In this document: positions 44,278-55,594 of the stretch, piece by piece
Numbering within the stretch: the stretch's first letter is position 1
Layout: the number at the start of each line of letters is the position of its first letter
Assembly: GCA_011947345.1 (NCBI GenBank)
Contig: JAAVTG010000044.1
Location: forward strand, 186,001-250,000
Length of the DNA stretch: 64,000 bases
Reading direction: 5' to 3'
Origin: Phytophthora quininea
Lineage: Eukaryota > Oomycota > Peronosporomycetes > Peronosporales > Peronosporaceae
Made by a program: the position numbers and the translations under genes
The notes under the pieces: generated by a model
Told to the model about the DNA's origin: nothing
The model's database searches: none
Seen by the model: only the letters and a program-made list of their open reading frames with translations

Positions 44278-45225
44278 ATGACCGACGGCGTGAAGCTCAA
44301 CGCCGGCACCATCGCCGAGCCGTTCAGTCTGGCGGTGCGCCAGTACATTGACCAGGAGATGAACGGTCTTGGCCCCAAGCTCGTGGGCCTGCTGGCGCAC
44401 GGAGACCCGGCAGCCAAGAAGTACGCCGAGTGGACCGGCAAGGCCTGCAAGCGCGACGGCATCCAGTACGAGCTGCGGGAAGTGCCCAAGGAGCAGTTGC
44501 TGGAGGCGCTGGAGCACGCCAACCAGGACCCGGAAGTGCACGGCATCCTGGTCTACTACCCGTGCTTCGGACCCTTCCCGAGCTTCTTCGGTGGCACCAT
44601 GGACGACTTCTTGCGGGACAGCATCTCCATCAAGAAGGACGTGGAAGGACTGTGCCAGTTCTACCGCGGCAACCTGTACCGCAACATCCGCTATGTGGAC
44701 GACGACAAGACACAGAAGTGCGTGCTGCCGTGCACCCCACTGGCCATCGTCAAGATCCTCGAGCACATTGGCATCTACGACAAGAGCAAGGCCGACGGCA
44801 ACCACCTGGAAGGCGTCAACATTACGGTCATCAACCGCAGTGACATTGTCGGTCGTCCGTTAGCGGCCATGCTCGCGAATGACGGCGCGGATGTGTACAG
44901 CGCTGACATTGACTCGCTGTACTTGTTCCGTCGTGGCAAGTTGATCCCGAGCGAGGAGACCCAGGAGACGGCCTGCAAGAAGTCGCGGGTCATTATTACT
45001 GGCGTGCCCGTCAAGAGCTACAAGCTGCCGCTCGAGTGGGTGAGCGAGAACACGGTCGTGATCAACGTCGCGTCTTTCAAGAACGTGGACGAGGCCGAGC
45101 TGCTTAAGATCCCCGGCGTGCAGTACGTCCCGCTGGTGGGCAAGGTGACTGTTGCTATGCTGGAACGCAATCTGCTGCGTCTGTACGAGAACTTCCACTG
45201 GAAGCCCAAGAAGGTCTGGCAGTAG
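44278..45225 (+). CDS. NAD-dependent methylenetetrahydrofolate dehydrogenase (MTD1-like)
   Basis: Cytosolic one-carbon enzyme that oxidises 5,10-methylene-THF to 5,10-methenyl-THF. At 315 residues it matches yeast MTD1 (320) rather than the bifunctional FolD family. Signature segments: EVHGILVYYPCFGPFPSFFG, KKDVEGLCQFYRGNLYRNIR, VLPCTPLAIVKILEHIGIYD, NITVINRSDIVGRPLAAMLA, VIITGVPVKSYKLPLEWV and VPLVGKVTVAMLERNLLRLY. The DVEGL and SDIVGRP blocks are typical folate- and dinucleotide-site elements. The start at 44278 gives MTDGVKLNAGT; the open frame extends upstream but without family similarity. No targeting peptide. Intact and strongly GC-biased in codon third positions. Confidence 0.92.
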   Translation: MTDGVKLNAGTIAEPFSLAVRQYIDQEMNGLGPKLVGLLAHGDPAAKKYAEWTGKACKRDGIQYELREVPKEQLLEALEHANQDPEVHGILVYYPCFGPFPSFFGGTMDDFLRDSISIKKDVEGLCQFYRGNLYRNIRYVDDDKTQKCVLPCTPLAIVKILEHIGIYDKSKADGNHLEGVNITVINRSDIVGRPLAAMLANDGADVYSADIDSLYLFRRGKLIPSEETQETACKKSRVIITGVPVKSYKLPLEWVSENTVVINVASFKNVDEAELLKIPGVQYVPLVGKVTVAMLERNLLRLYENFHWKPKKVWQ

Positions 45226-45387
45226 ACTGGCCAGCGCCGCTGGACAAAGGTAGAGGGTCTTTGTCCGCCGCTTTTCGTGTAGCACAATGCACTTCATTTT
45301 TCAACGTTAGCTTGTCATTCTGGCGGTAAGGCTGAGGTCTACACCGCATGCAAACTGTGAGACCTCCATGACAACGATCAATTACCT

Positions 45388-46581
45388 TCATCCGATGCTC
45401 TCCACGACTTCGACGCGCAATCTGCTGGAAGCTGTGGTTTTACCACCCTCGCTCAGAGCCTTCACCTCGACGATGTGCACACCTACGCCGAGTCCACGAA
45501 GCAACAAGTTGCCATCGTCGACGTAGGTCTTCTTAGCGTAGAAAATCTGGTCCACGAAGACTTCGAGCTCGTGTACGTTCACTGCAAAGTATTCCAACAC
45601 AATGGACCGGCCCCACTCGAACGTCGCGCCATCATCGGGCGACGTGACATCAATCCGCAGCTGCTCCTTCGGACCAGGAGCTGCAGGTTTCCAGACGTGC
45701 ACACTCTGCTCGAACGTCTTGAATTCTTCGATTAGTCCTGGGTTTGGAATCTTCACTTCAAGATGGAGCTTGAATCGCTTCGTATCTTGAGAGCGCGAGA
45801 ACCTCCTCCATGGAATTGGCGTCGTCACTGTCCGATTAAGAGCAGCGCTTTGGTCGTCCTCGTTCACCGCCAGAAATCCAATCTCTGAGGCGAAAACTTC
45901 ATCGTCTAGAGATAGCCGAAACTGGAACACTTCGGCTCCGTAGCGATGTAGCGCCTCCGTTGGGAAGTTCCTCACCTCCCACTCGAACAGAACACCTTGA
46001 GGCGTGATCTGCGAGCTGTTGACAGGATTTACGATACCCACCGACACGTTCGACATGTCGTACGCCGTGTACAACGCCTCATAGTCCGGTAGAGGCACCG
46101 CCAGCGGATGGAAGAAGCTGTACACGCACGCAACCAAATACGCGACCAAAACCGCAGCCACACCACCGACAAAAGTGAAGTCTTCTACTGCCGCTCCTGC
46201 TATCGGTTCCTTGGTTTCCTTCAGACTCTCCTCCTTTACCTTCAACGGCGGTGAAGATGAACGACTTGGTCTCCTTTTCTGCATCGGATCCTTTACAGTA
46301 ACTTGCTTTTTGTCTGTACTCTGTTCTCCTACCGCTGCACTGCAGTCGTCCTCGTGCTCCGCTTCTTGATAGCTGCAGTCACTGGTTTGTCCTTCGGCAT
46401 TGTCGGTCTCTGCTACTAAACTCTCCACAGCGTGCTTAATGTCTTTATCACTGTCGGAAACGGGCTCCAGATCTGGGAGCTCTCTATCAACCGCTGCTGT
46501 TTCATTGTTTGCAGCTTGTGCACCTGGCGTGGAGCCCAACAGGAAGGCCAGCACCTCGCTGGGCGACTTTGTCTCGGCCAT
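45388..46581 (-). CDS. Type II single-span membrane protein, unknown
   Basis: A 397-residue intact protein that I do not recognise. Residues 1-130 are acidic and Ser-rich with no signal peptide. One hydrophobic helix, FTFVGGVAAVLVAYLVACVY, at about residues 135-157 should anchor it with the N-terminus cytosolic. The C-terminal 240 residues look like a beta-rich luminal or extracellular domain, with two similar halves: VGIVNPVNSSQITPQGVLFE and RIDVTSPDDGATFEWGRSIV, each a typical start of an Ig- or carbohydrate-binding-like sandwich. N-glycosylation sequons (NVS, NSS, NRT) are present. It lies 162 bp from the convergent folate dehydrogenase. Function unknown. Confidence 0.75.
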   Translation of the reverse strand: MAETKSPSEVLAFLLGSTPGAQAANNETAAVDRELPDLEPVSDSDKDIKHAVESLVAETDNAEGQTSDCSYQEAEHEDDCSAAVGEQSTDKKQVTVKDPMQKRRPSRSSSPPLKVKEESLKETKEPIAGAAVEDFTFVGGVAAVLVAYLVACVYSFFHPLAVPLPDYEALYTAYDMSNVSVGIVNPVNSSQITPQGVLFEWEVRNFPTEALHRYGAEVFQFRLSLDDEVFASEIGFLAVNEDDQSAALNRTVTTPIPWRRFSRSQDTKRFKLHLEVKIPNPGLIEEFKTFEQSVHVWKPAAPGPKEQLRIDVTSPDDGATFEWGRSIVLEYFAVNVHELEVFVDQIFYAKKTYVDDGNLLLRGLGVGVHIVEVKALSEGGKTTASSRLRVEVVESIG

Positions 46582-47688
46582 TGATCGAAGATCTGATCAT
46601 CAAAAGGCGTATCTTTTTCAATTGGTGTGGACCACGGGAACTGTCCATATATGTAAAAAAAACTGTTGTCAAAAGCTGTATGTCAACTTAAAAGCTGATC
46701 TCGGCGTTGATATCAACTCGGCGTAAAACTGGCCCATCACAAGCCCAAAGAGGTTTAAGTCATCGCCACCTTTCTGCTTGACAATTCTTGAGGCCAGCGT
46801 CATGCTCTTGCCGATTTTGCAGGGCATCGAATTCCCATTTCCCCCGTGGAGGCGTATATGTTTTTAAATTGACCAAAAATATGAAGATGACTGAACCAGT
46901 AGACATACATCGACCATTGTGTTGATCGTGTCAAACAGCCTCGTTTCGAGGAGCTTCTTGCCAAGTAAGCTTGCAGCAGCATTGTAGCTTCTTACATTAC
47001 TACGACTACAGTCTGCAGCGTGATAAGATCGCTTTCACAAGTTTTGACCTGTCGATTGCACTTGCGTGCTATACAGTACAAATTAGCCCCAGACTGCCTC
47101 TGCTGTCGGTCTTGATGATCTCGTGGCTTTTGCTCGGGGCTGTCCAACCGATCTAGATGGCCAAGTGGCTGCGTCTGGAAAGCCATTTTGTGCCGCGCAG
47201 CATTCCGTTGGCCACAAACGTTACCACCTTTTCTGGCCTTGATATCCAGCCTGGTCTCGCCACAGAACCGCTTGATTTCTCTGCGGCACACTGTGTTGGA
47301 ACAGCACCAGCTGCGAGTTGCCAGTCGGTGCCATCCACAAGCACCATACGGGAAGCAGTGATCTGTTTCGGTCGAGTGTCAATGGCGGCTTGGCCAGTAT
47401 TCACACCGTCTGGCTCGATCGTTTTAGCCAGCATGGTTTTAGCCCCCTCCCCCGGATCAGATTTACGTACGGATTACAAGCGACGAAATATGCCGCGGAA
47501 ACATCGGGACCATACAATCCCAAGATAAATGTATCCATTCAATCAACCAGCCTCGATTTTAATCTCGAATTACGCTTCATTTTATGGCCGCCATTTTAGC
47601 GCCATCATGTCGCTGACGCAAGTGCTCACACTCTTCCTCTCCCCTTTGCAGGAAGGCCAGGTAGTCACTTTGCCACTTTGCGACGACC
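46582..47688. promoter_or_regulatory. Long upstream region with INR-like site near its end
   Basis: No gene supported in 1.1 kb. Close to the end, CTTCATTTTATGGCC and GCCATTTTA (47574-47596) resemble an INR/FPR element and its flank, about 95 bp upstream of the next ATG. Minus-strand frames around 47153-47434 are open but unrecognised. Confidence 0.35.
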
Positions 47689-49070
47689 ATGGCGAGCGGG
47701 CAATCCGTGTTCAAGGGCGCGTTCGGCTGGGACGACTGGATCTGGTGGGTGGCCATCGGCGCCGTGGCGCTGCTCATCCTGCTGCTGCTGGTCTGCTGCT
47801 GCGTCTGCATGCAGCGCGCCAAGCGCAAAGGCCACGAGGAGGCGCTGGCGTCGGTGCAGGCCCGTCAACGACTCACTCAGGAGCGAGAGCAGGCCCAGCA
47901 ACAGCAACAGCAACAACGGTACCTGCAAGCGCAATACGCCAACAATCCCAACCCAAACGGGTACCAACCTCCCGGTTACGGCGGCTACTCCAAGCCCATG
48001 GCTGTGCCATTGGCACCACCGCCGAACCGGAAAACCTCGGGCCGCAAGTTGCCGCCAACGGGTATGCGTCGTCCGAGCACTCCAGTAAAAACAACAACGA
48101 CCAATTCGCACGACCGTACCCTGCACAACCACGGCAACCAGCTCCTGCTGCTCCACAGCCAAAACCGTACCAAGCCTACCAGGCACCGAACAAATGGCAC
48201 ACACCTGGTTCTCAATCGAGAAGCCCGTTGAGTCACGGCTACGAAGCCAATGCACCCCGTCTCAGTGACCACAACTCGAGTTTTGGCTACGAGCCGCAGA
48301 GCAGCAGTCAATACCCGGACAGTATGCGCTACGAGGACCCCTATCCGGTTGGCGGAGGCCCCAACGGAGTCCCGTTCATGTCGGTGACGTCTCCGTCCGC
48401 TTCGAAAAGTCTCAAGCAGAACCGGAAGCGCAGTGTGGCATTGCAGAACCAGCCTACCAGTCAATACGACCAACTTCCGGCCGTTGCAATGCCGTCCATT
48501 GAACCTCGGTACGCTCGAGCGCCGCCTAGTCCGTCGGAGGTGAGGGCCAGTGCAGGATCAGGAGGGTCCGGCGGCACGTTGCAGGCCAGGATCGATGCCC
48601 TGCGGTCGGCAGACACTAATGACATGATGCATTCCAGAGTTAGCGTTGGTCCTAGTGACGAGTCAGATCGCTCAGGAGGATTGAGTACGATTCAGATCCC
48701 AAGAGCGCTAAACCAACAGGAATCCTACGCGTCAGGAACTGCAAGACGATCAGGAGTCATGGCAGGGAGCGTACTGTCGCCTAAATCGTCGGCGATCTCA
48801 TTCGCGAGTGAGGATTTAGAGAGCGGTCGCAGCTACGAGACGTTCGATCCGTCCGAGTTTGAGAGCCCCAAGTCGTCCAAATTGGACTTCAGTCCGGAAC
48901 TCAACAAGAAGAACTCGAGTCGATCCATCGGAAGCAATTACTCGCATGGTCAGTTCGAAGACGCTGAGAGTTTCACGCGACCCAAAGCCAATACAGTGGC
49001 TGGTGTGCCCCAGAAGCGCTCGCGGAAAGACACCACCTCGTTTAACAGTCGAGACTCGGTGGAGTTTTGA
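47689..49070 (+). CDS. Single-span membrane protein with long Ser/Pro-rich tail
   Basis: Unrecognised protein of about 460 residues. The N-terminal MASGQSVFKGAFGWDDWIWW leads into a strong helix (VAIGAVALLILLLLVCCCVC, residues about 21-40) with a Cys-rich end suited to palmitoylation, then a basic stop-transfer (MQRAKRKGHEEAL) and a poly-Gln run. The rest is disordered, Ser/Pro/Asn/Tyr-rich with many candidate phosphosites and ends SRDSVEF. One frame break near 48024, where CCGCCGAACC is one base short of continuity. The topology suggests a plasma-membrane adaptor with a large cytosolic tail. It starts downstream of a long upstream region with an INR-like site. Confidence 0.68.
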
Positions 49071-49252
49071 GCTACAAGGGAAGGATTCAATAACCTCCGC
49101 CACCTCCGGTTCGAGCGAAAGACAGGAGAATCTGCAGCGCAATCAACTTGCGATTGGAGACGCCATGTTGGCCCAGGTATCATAGGAGCAATCCCGTATC
49201 TAAAATGTTTCTCTAGTTTTGTTGACCAGATAATGTTCTTGCGTTAACTTCA

Positions 49253-50088
49253 TTACCACCATCGAGAGCGTGCACTTCCAGAGCCTGTCGACAGCGGTGG
49301 CAGCACTGCAGCCAAGCTACTGAGTCCGCCGCTAAGCCCCGCCCTCGCTCCTTCTTCCACCGGCCGATTGGTCTGTCGAAGCCCCAAATTGTTAGTCGTG
49401 TAGCTACTTCCACTGCCCCCACCATCTCGATTAGCGAACGCCAGTGTCTGCTGTAAAAAGGTGTCAAAATCCCCACTTGGTTCCATCGACAACGGCTCCG
49501 CACTCTACAAAAACAAGAACAACATTAGTTCAAAACACTTAAAAGTATCAACATTTTCCGAATTACTCACCGATTCAATGAACGCCACAGTCCTGAACTC
49601 CGAGAACCCTGTCGGTCCTTTAGGTCGAGAGCTCCTTGGTACTAAATCTTTCTTATTGCCGATCACCAATTTCGGCAGTGTCGTAAGCGACGGATAGTCA
49701 TTTTCCTGCCCAGTAGACGGTACCACACAGCCCTTGAGCCTTTGGGTCTTCAGGATCTCCCTGCACCAGTTACGGAGATGTTCTCCACTCTTGACGTTGC
49801 TGAGATCATGCGCAAAGATGATGCCATGGACGTCATGGTAGAACGCAGCTCGACTGAGCTCGAATTTGCGGTGTCCGCCCACATCCAAAAACTCGATGAA
49901 CACTTCAGTATTGGACGGTCCCAGCGAGCGCAGCAGCACGTGGACGTCGCAGCCAGTGGTCCATAGAGACGAACTCTTGCTCTGCGTTGAGTCACTGGGC
50001 GAATACGCGCGACAGAGCGCCCGCAGCAGCGTCGTCTTGCCCACGCCAGAGTCCCCACGACCAGCACGCGCACACTCGGCGTCTCCAT
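49253..50088 (-). CDS. RABL3: Rab-like GTPase RABL3
   Basis: Small GTPase of the RABL3 type. Exon 1 is 50088-49571 and exon 2 49504-49253, joined by a 66 bp intron. The start METPSVRVLVVG precedes the P-loop, whose remainder GKTTLLRALCRAYS lies in a second frame: the break is at C4 50053-50056. Switch and base motifs follow: TTGCDVHVLL, IEFLDVGGHRKFE (a WDxGG-like switch II), FAHDLSN, and LVIGNKKDL for guanine recognition (NKxD). The C-terminal exon is a Ser/Gly-rich tail without a prenylation Cys, also true of RABL3. About 255 residues. It is only 87 bp from the divergent CapZ-alpha gene. Confidence 0.83.
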
Positions 50089-50175
50089 GATAAAACTGAA
50101 AGATCTGATTCAGCTATATAAAACCTGAGTATTCCTGATTCGGTTATAAAATATAATTTTCTTGTCATAATCGGG
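50089..50175. promoter_or_regulatory. 87 bp divergent promoter with a duplicated AT motif
   Basis: Between RABL3 and CapZ-alpha start codons. It contains two similar blocks, CTGATTCAGCTATATAAAAC and CTGATTCGGTTATAAAATAT, in direct orientation, both TATA-like. An imperfect initiator, CTTGTCATAATC, precedes the CapZ ATG. Both promoters must fit in this space. Confidence 0.5.
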
Positions 50176-51344
50176 ATGGCGGAGGAGTGGGCGTACGAAG
50201 AAGCTCCGGACGACGAGAAGCTCCAGATCGCGCAGCGGTTCCTGCTGGCGAGTCCCCGGGGCAGATCCACGAGGTGCTACGTGATGTGGCCAAGCTGGTG
50301 CCCGCGCGAGTGCTGCCGGACGCGGCGTTGAGGGGAGCGCTGCACGCTTACAACGTCAAGACGACGCTGCCCGTAGACGTCCCCGACGCCGACTACAAGG
50401 TAAATAATTAATCGAGAAGAACGATAGCTACAAATGCAGCTGATTATCAACGATAGATGCTTCCTAGAAGTGGAGATACTAAAGGTTTCGTGATTTATTA
50501 CTGCAGATTTTGATCTGCAAAGAAGGAGAAGTGGACGCGGCTCACTACATCGATCCTATCGGGAATCGGGTGCTGGGGTTCGACCATATCAAGCAGCAGA
50601 TTGTGGAGGAGGATGTGGCGGAGATCCCAGAGAATTTGGTCACAGACTTTGAGAAGGAGCGGTGAGTATTTATCAGATACTTTAGAGATGGAATTCTGTT
50701 TCTGATGCTATTATTTTTATGTATTTTATTTGTTAGTCAGGAGGTGCAGAAGTCGTTGCAGTCGTATCTGCAATTCGAGTACATGCACGGGTGAGTATCC
50801 ATACTGTTATTTTAAAAATGACCTGTTTTATTTATCTGATTATTTTGTAAAGAGGAACTGCTGGGGTGTATGTGACGGGAACGAAGTTGGTGGTGAATCT
50901 CTGCACGGAGCGCATCAATCTGCGCAACTTTTGGGGTGGGCGCTGGAAATCTCGCTGGGAGTTTGATTTGACGGCGAACCCAGCCAAGGTCCTGGGCACC
51001 ATTGAGCTGCACGTGCACTACTTCGAGAACGGCAATCTCCAATTGCAGAGCTCCAAGCAAGTGGAGCAGGAGATCACGATCCACCGCCCCAACGGACTGG
51101 GCGACGCCTTGTTGCGCGTCATGAAGGAGACGGAAGACGACCTGCAGACTAACCTAGAAGACATGTACATCAACATGTCCGAGGAAACCTTCAAGGAGAT
51201 GCGTCGTGTCATGCCCGGTGCGTTCATATTACAACAAAAAAGGTTTTAGGCTGTGTATTAACCTTGTCGTATGCAGTGACGCAAACCAAGATGGAGTGGA
51301 GTTTGCATGCGCACCGCACAGCCAAAGACCTTGGCCGCAAGTAA
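50176..51344 (+). CDS. F-actin-capping protein subunit alpha
   Basis: Alpha subunit of the CapZ heterodimer, which blocks actin filament barbed ends. Five exons: 50176-50399, 50507-50661, 50737-50790, 50853-51217 and 51277-51344, with phases agreeing after one break at C4 50254-50257 in exon 1. Family segments: IAQRFLLASP, GQIHEVLRDVAKLV, FDHIKQQIVEE, LRNFWGGRWKSRWEFDL (the FWGGRWRS-type core), IELHVHYFENGNLQLQ and LRVMKETEDDLQTNLEDMY. The C-terminus TKMEWSLHAHRTAKDLGR is the amphipathic tentacle. About 289 residues, as expected (286). It converges on the WD-repeat gene, 111 bp apart. Confidence 0.9.
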
Positions 51345-51455
51345 AATCTCCAGTGTTTTGCTCTTTAAAAAAATTGACAAGCACGGACGACATGCAACAC
51401 GAAATTACAATTCGTAACTGGCTATGCCCCACTTAACTTGTTATAGGATTAAGCA

Positions 51456-53415
51456 CTACCCGCTAAGCTCGACGGCTTCAAGCAGCTCATTTTCTCCGGT
51501 CTGGAAATTCGCGAGCTGCCACGACAATTTCCAGATGTGCACCACTCCATCCGCATCGCCTGCTGCGAGGAAGTTCCGCTGTCGTGGATTGAAATCCAAG
51601 GCGAACATTGGAGCCGTTGTCTTAGAAGTAGATGCAGAAGTGTTGTTTGTTGTTGATGATGAATTTGATCCAGTCGATCCCGTTGCAGGGTCCTTACCGC
51701 TGAGAATGAGTGTGGGGCCTACACGATCGACCTTGAGATCGTAGACGTAGATGTTGCCATCTTCGCTGGCTGCAGCAAAAGCCATTGGTCGTGTACGAGA
51801 CCATTCAGCAGCGAAGAGATAAGCAGCGGATGGCGAGACCTCCAGTGACAGCAACGGTTCTCGTTGGAGTGTCGAATAGATCCGTGCAGTGCCATCTGCC
51901 GATGCTGTAAGAAAGAGACTCTTTCTAAAGGGAGAGAAGCTGGCATCGTACACTGGAGCTGTGTGGGGCTCGAAAACGAAGTCCATCGCGTTCGGGAAAA
52001 TGCCTGATGGGTCGAGCTTCGCTTCGTAGACTGTTGCAAGCGTGATTTCTTTGCTGCGTTTAGCTGTAGCACATGCCTCGACTTGTCGACGTGCGGCAGG
52101 GATTTTGAGGTTGGTAACTTGCTTACGAGCCGCGCTGCTGTAGCTGTCCACTTTTTCTCGCCTTTGAAATCTGACGAACGAACATTGTTGCCACCCTTGG
52201 CGAAACACCGAGCCACTACGCCACCTTCCGAGCCGACGACGAACGCTCTGCTGGCTTTGTCGATACTGCTGAATCCCAGCGCTTTGCCACCGATGACAGG
52301 TGCTCGAGTTTCGTCATTGTTGCTGCTCTTACCATTCGCCTGCGGTAAATGCATCACGTAGCCTTCGACTGGGAAAGCAAGTTTGTCTTTGACCCTCCAG
52401 AAAAGAATTTTGCCGTCACCACTGACACTAGCAATCTGAAAGGAAAACCAAGCATTGCGTGAGATATGAGAATTCGACATGGAGACCGCAGCAGTTTACG
52501 TTGTAGTCGGCAGTTTGGATATCGTACACCCAAGCCACTTTGGTGACTGGTTCGCGATGAAAGTAGTCGCCAATTCCTGACGAAAGGAAGCGATAGTCGC
52601 TGGGCTCAGTGTCCCAAACGAAGACTTCCCCGTTGAAGGATCCAGCTGCAATAACTGCAGGGTTCTGCGGGTGGAACGCTACGCACATCAGCCCGCTCTG
52701 CAACACAACTCGGTATGAGAACAGCAGAATTAAAACAACAACAATGAACCAACCGAAGTTTCGAGAACGAGCGATGGTTTTTGAGGGTTGAGGTCGCTCT
52801 GGAAGACATTCCACAAGCAGAGAGCCGATCGGTAGTTGCACCAGCCAGAGTGATCAAACCGTCCATAGGACGCAGCGATGACGGAGCCAGTTGCATTCCA
52901 AGACACTCCTGTGCAAGATAGTTTTAATGGAGAGCCGCTTGTCGTCGCAGTGCCTTGTTGCGGTCGCAAGTATGCGTCATAGTCGAACTGCAGACGGAAG
53001 AGCTTGGAAATGTCCTTTTCCTCTGACTCCTCCAAGTATCGCTCAAGGCCTACACATTGTCAACAGTTAGAGGAAGAATTTACAAGATACCGTCGACCCT
53101 CGCACCGTTGAAACAAGTGCTCGTTTGTCCGTTCTTGGCCATTTCTCGGAGCATGAGACTACCGACGCGCTGTAGACACTCCATCGCTCGTCGGTGGTCC
53201 TCCTCCTGCGTATCGGAAGTCGAATCCTTGGACTTGGATTTCGAAGTCGACTGCTGAGCTTGTCCGGTCTGTGTAGAACTCGAAGTCGTCGTGTCTTCAG
53301 TCTGTGCTTCGTCCTCGATGATTTCAATTGGCATCGTCTGCGCGCACACTTCCGCCATCTGCTTGGTTCGCTTCGGCTTGAACCGCGCACTCCCTAGTGT
53401 CACGTCCTGGAACAT
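51456..53415 (-). CDS. Dynein-2 intermediate chain (WDR34/DYNC2I2-like)
   Basis: WD40-repeat dynein intermediate chain, closest in layout to DYNC2I2/WDR34, a subunit of the retrograde intraflagellar transport motor. Four exons: 53415-53106, 53049-52754, 52697-52500 and 52435-51456. The N-terminal part has CAQTMPIEIIEDEAQTED (a light-chain-binding-like TQT region, with STQTGQAQQ following) and a Ser-rich stretch. WD blades include VSWNATGSVIAASYGR, VAFHPQNPAVIAAGSFNGEV, SVSGDGKILFWRVKD, ASFSPFRKSLFLTASADGTA and ALDFNPRQRNFLAAGDADG. One break at T5 52152-52156. About 590 residues. It supports a flagellated life stage. Cytoplasmic dynein or axonemal intermediate chains are the alternatives. Confidence 0.75.
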
Positions 53416-53714
53416 GCTTGAAAAGGAGTCCGAAGTCGACGTCCCTTCACATAAGATATTCCGCGACGACTCTTAAAGCCTAGACAAGTGAAAAACAGCA
53501 CTGAAGAACATCAGGAGGTACTGCGTCAGTCAAGGAAGCTCCGTGGTGAATAAGTTGCCGACGTTCGGAGACATCGCATTCATTTACTACAAAGAGAAAG
53601 CCAAAAGCGGCGACCTATTAGCACCAACCAGTTTTCGCCGAACAACCAAAGTACTTCAACTTGGCCCATACTTTCACCAAGTCAAAAGTTGGCGCCAAAG
53701 ACTCAAGAAACTCG

Positions 53715-55573
53715 ATGCCGCTCCCTCTCACCAGCGTGCTCGTGGTGACGCGCGAGGTCCCGGCCGTCTCGACGCGGGAGGTGGTCTCCGTACTCATCTC
53801 TTCCTTCCTCGACTACTCGCCGTACATCCCTTTCGCTCGAGCGTGCGCTTTAAACTCGCTGCATCTGGCTCGCCACGTCTGGGACTCGTGTCCCGAAGCA
53901 GATCAGTCTGCCGAGTGGAACAAGCGCGCGTGTGGCGACCCCATCATGGACATGTTCACGTCCATGCCAGCCGCTAAACAGTCGGATGCCTCTGGGCGGT
54001 GGTCGCTGGCGGTGGCGCTACGTAGCGACCGCCACTACAATCGCGACCAATTCGCCAAGAGCTCTCTGGAAGCTGCAAAGCATGGCAATCTGGAGCTGTT
54101 CCAGTGGATCTTTGAGCACTTTTCAGGGTGCGAGATCCCAGTGCCCGTAGCTGAAGAAGCTGCACGAGGAGGCCACAAGAGTATCGTCAAGTTCCTTATT
54201 GAGTACCAGCGAGCTAGGAACGTTGACGAGAAGAAGCGCAACTGGTTCGACACGGAGTGGGAGTCGGAGGCGATGGCTGCAGCGGCTGCTGCAGGCCACA
54301 AGGAGCTGGTGCTCTGGATGGCTCGCCAAGTGTATTTTGTCAGCACTCGGTTGGTGCTGCCAGGCGTCTGCAAGAGTGGAGACATGGACCTCCTCAACCG
54401 ACTGCTAAAGATCACTGGCAATTACAATGCAACGCCGAGAATTGACTATGCTGCAGAGGGAGGCAACGTGGCCATCCTCGCGTGGATTGTAGACGACCAA
54501 CGCCATGATGAAGGTAAACAGTGGGCGTTGAAGACAGCTGCGGCGAAGGGAAACTTGCAGGTAGTCAAGTGGCTGGTTCGGAGCGAGTTTATCTACCTAG
54601 AGGGACAAGCAGTCGCCGCTGCCGCTGAGAACGGCCATCTACCGGTCATTCGATGGCTAGTCGAGCACTCCGACATTCAGATGAAGGGAACTTTCGACGT
54701 TGCCGTCAAGAACGGCCACTTGGAGCTGGCCAAGTACTTGCACGCCAAGGGATTCGCTAAAGTCACGAATAAATCGATGCTAGCGGCTGCGAAAACAGGG
54801 AACGTAGAGTTAGTCAAATGGCTGTATACTGTCTTCGGAAACAACGTCGACGTGTTCAAGAGCTGCGTTGCCGCTCGAGGTCAGCCGAAGATGACAGCGA
54901 TGGATGCAGCGGCAGCCAGTGGACACTTACCGCTGCTGGAGTACTTGCACGACATCGCTGTGGCCATGAAAGCTGCAGTTGAGGCTTCAGTCTCTGCTGC
55001 AGTGGGCAGGAAGCGCAAGCGCACGCCAGTAGGAAAGGGATTGAACGGCAAAACGATACCGACGTGCTCGAACGAGGCGATGCGAGGGGCATTGCTGGTG
55101 GTCACCTCGACGTCGTGCGATGGCTGCGCACGAACTACAGTCTGGTAGCTACTGCTAGCGCTATCGACATTGCGGCAAAGAATGGGCACCTCGAAATGGT
55201 GCAGTGGCTGCATGAGAACACTGAAGGTGCGTGCACGACTGCAGCGATGGATGGAGCTGCAGGTGGAGGTCACTTGTCCGTGGTCAAGTGGCTGCACACC
55301 AATCGATCAGAAGGGTGCACGACCGGCGCGATGGATCAAGCCGCCAAAATGGACCACCTTCGAGTGGTGCGCTGGCTGCACGAAAACCGGTCGGAAGGCT
55401 GCACAACCAGAGCGACGGACGACGCGGCTCTCCAAGGCCATTTCGACGTGCTGCTGTTCCTACGCCGCCAATGCCGAGAAGGCTGCAGCGGCCGGGAAAT
55501 GGACATCCCAAACAGCAACATCGCCCGCTGGGGATTCGACAACGAACCTGGCGTCTTTCACTTGAACTACTAG
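53715..55573 (+). CDS. Ankyrin-repeat protein, paralogue of 26436-28394
   Basis: About 618 residues. The ATG at 53715 gives MPLPLTSVLVVTREV; the N-terminal part VVSVLISSFLDYSPYIPFAR with ACALNSLHLARHVWD is shared with the other ankyrin protein of the window. Then about twelve ankyrin-like units follow, such as AAKHGNLELFQWIFEHFSG, AAAKGNLQVVKWLVRSEF, AAENGHLPVIRWLVEHSD and AAKNGHLEMVQWLHENTEG, interrupted by a basic insert GRKRKRTPVGKGLNGK (possible nuclear signal, near residue 436). One frame break at G4 55086-55089. The last units have the SEGCTT...A motif that is typical of this oomycete repeat type. No catalytic domain; a binding scaffold is the only supported role. Confidence 0.8.
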
Positions 55574-55594
55574 GATGGGGAAGAGTGAAAACGC

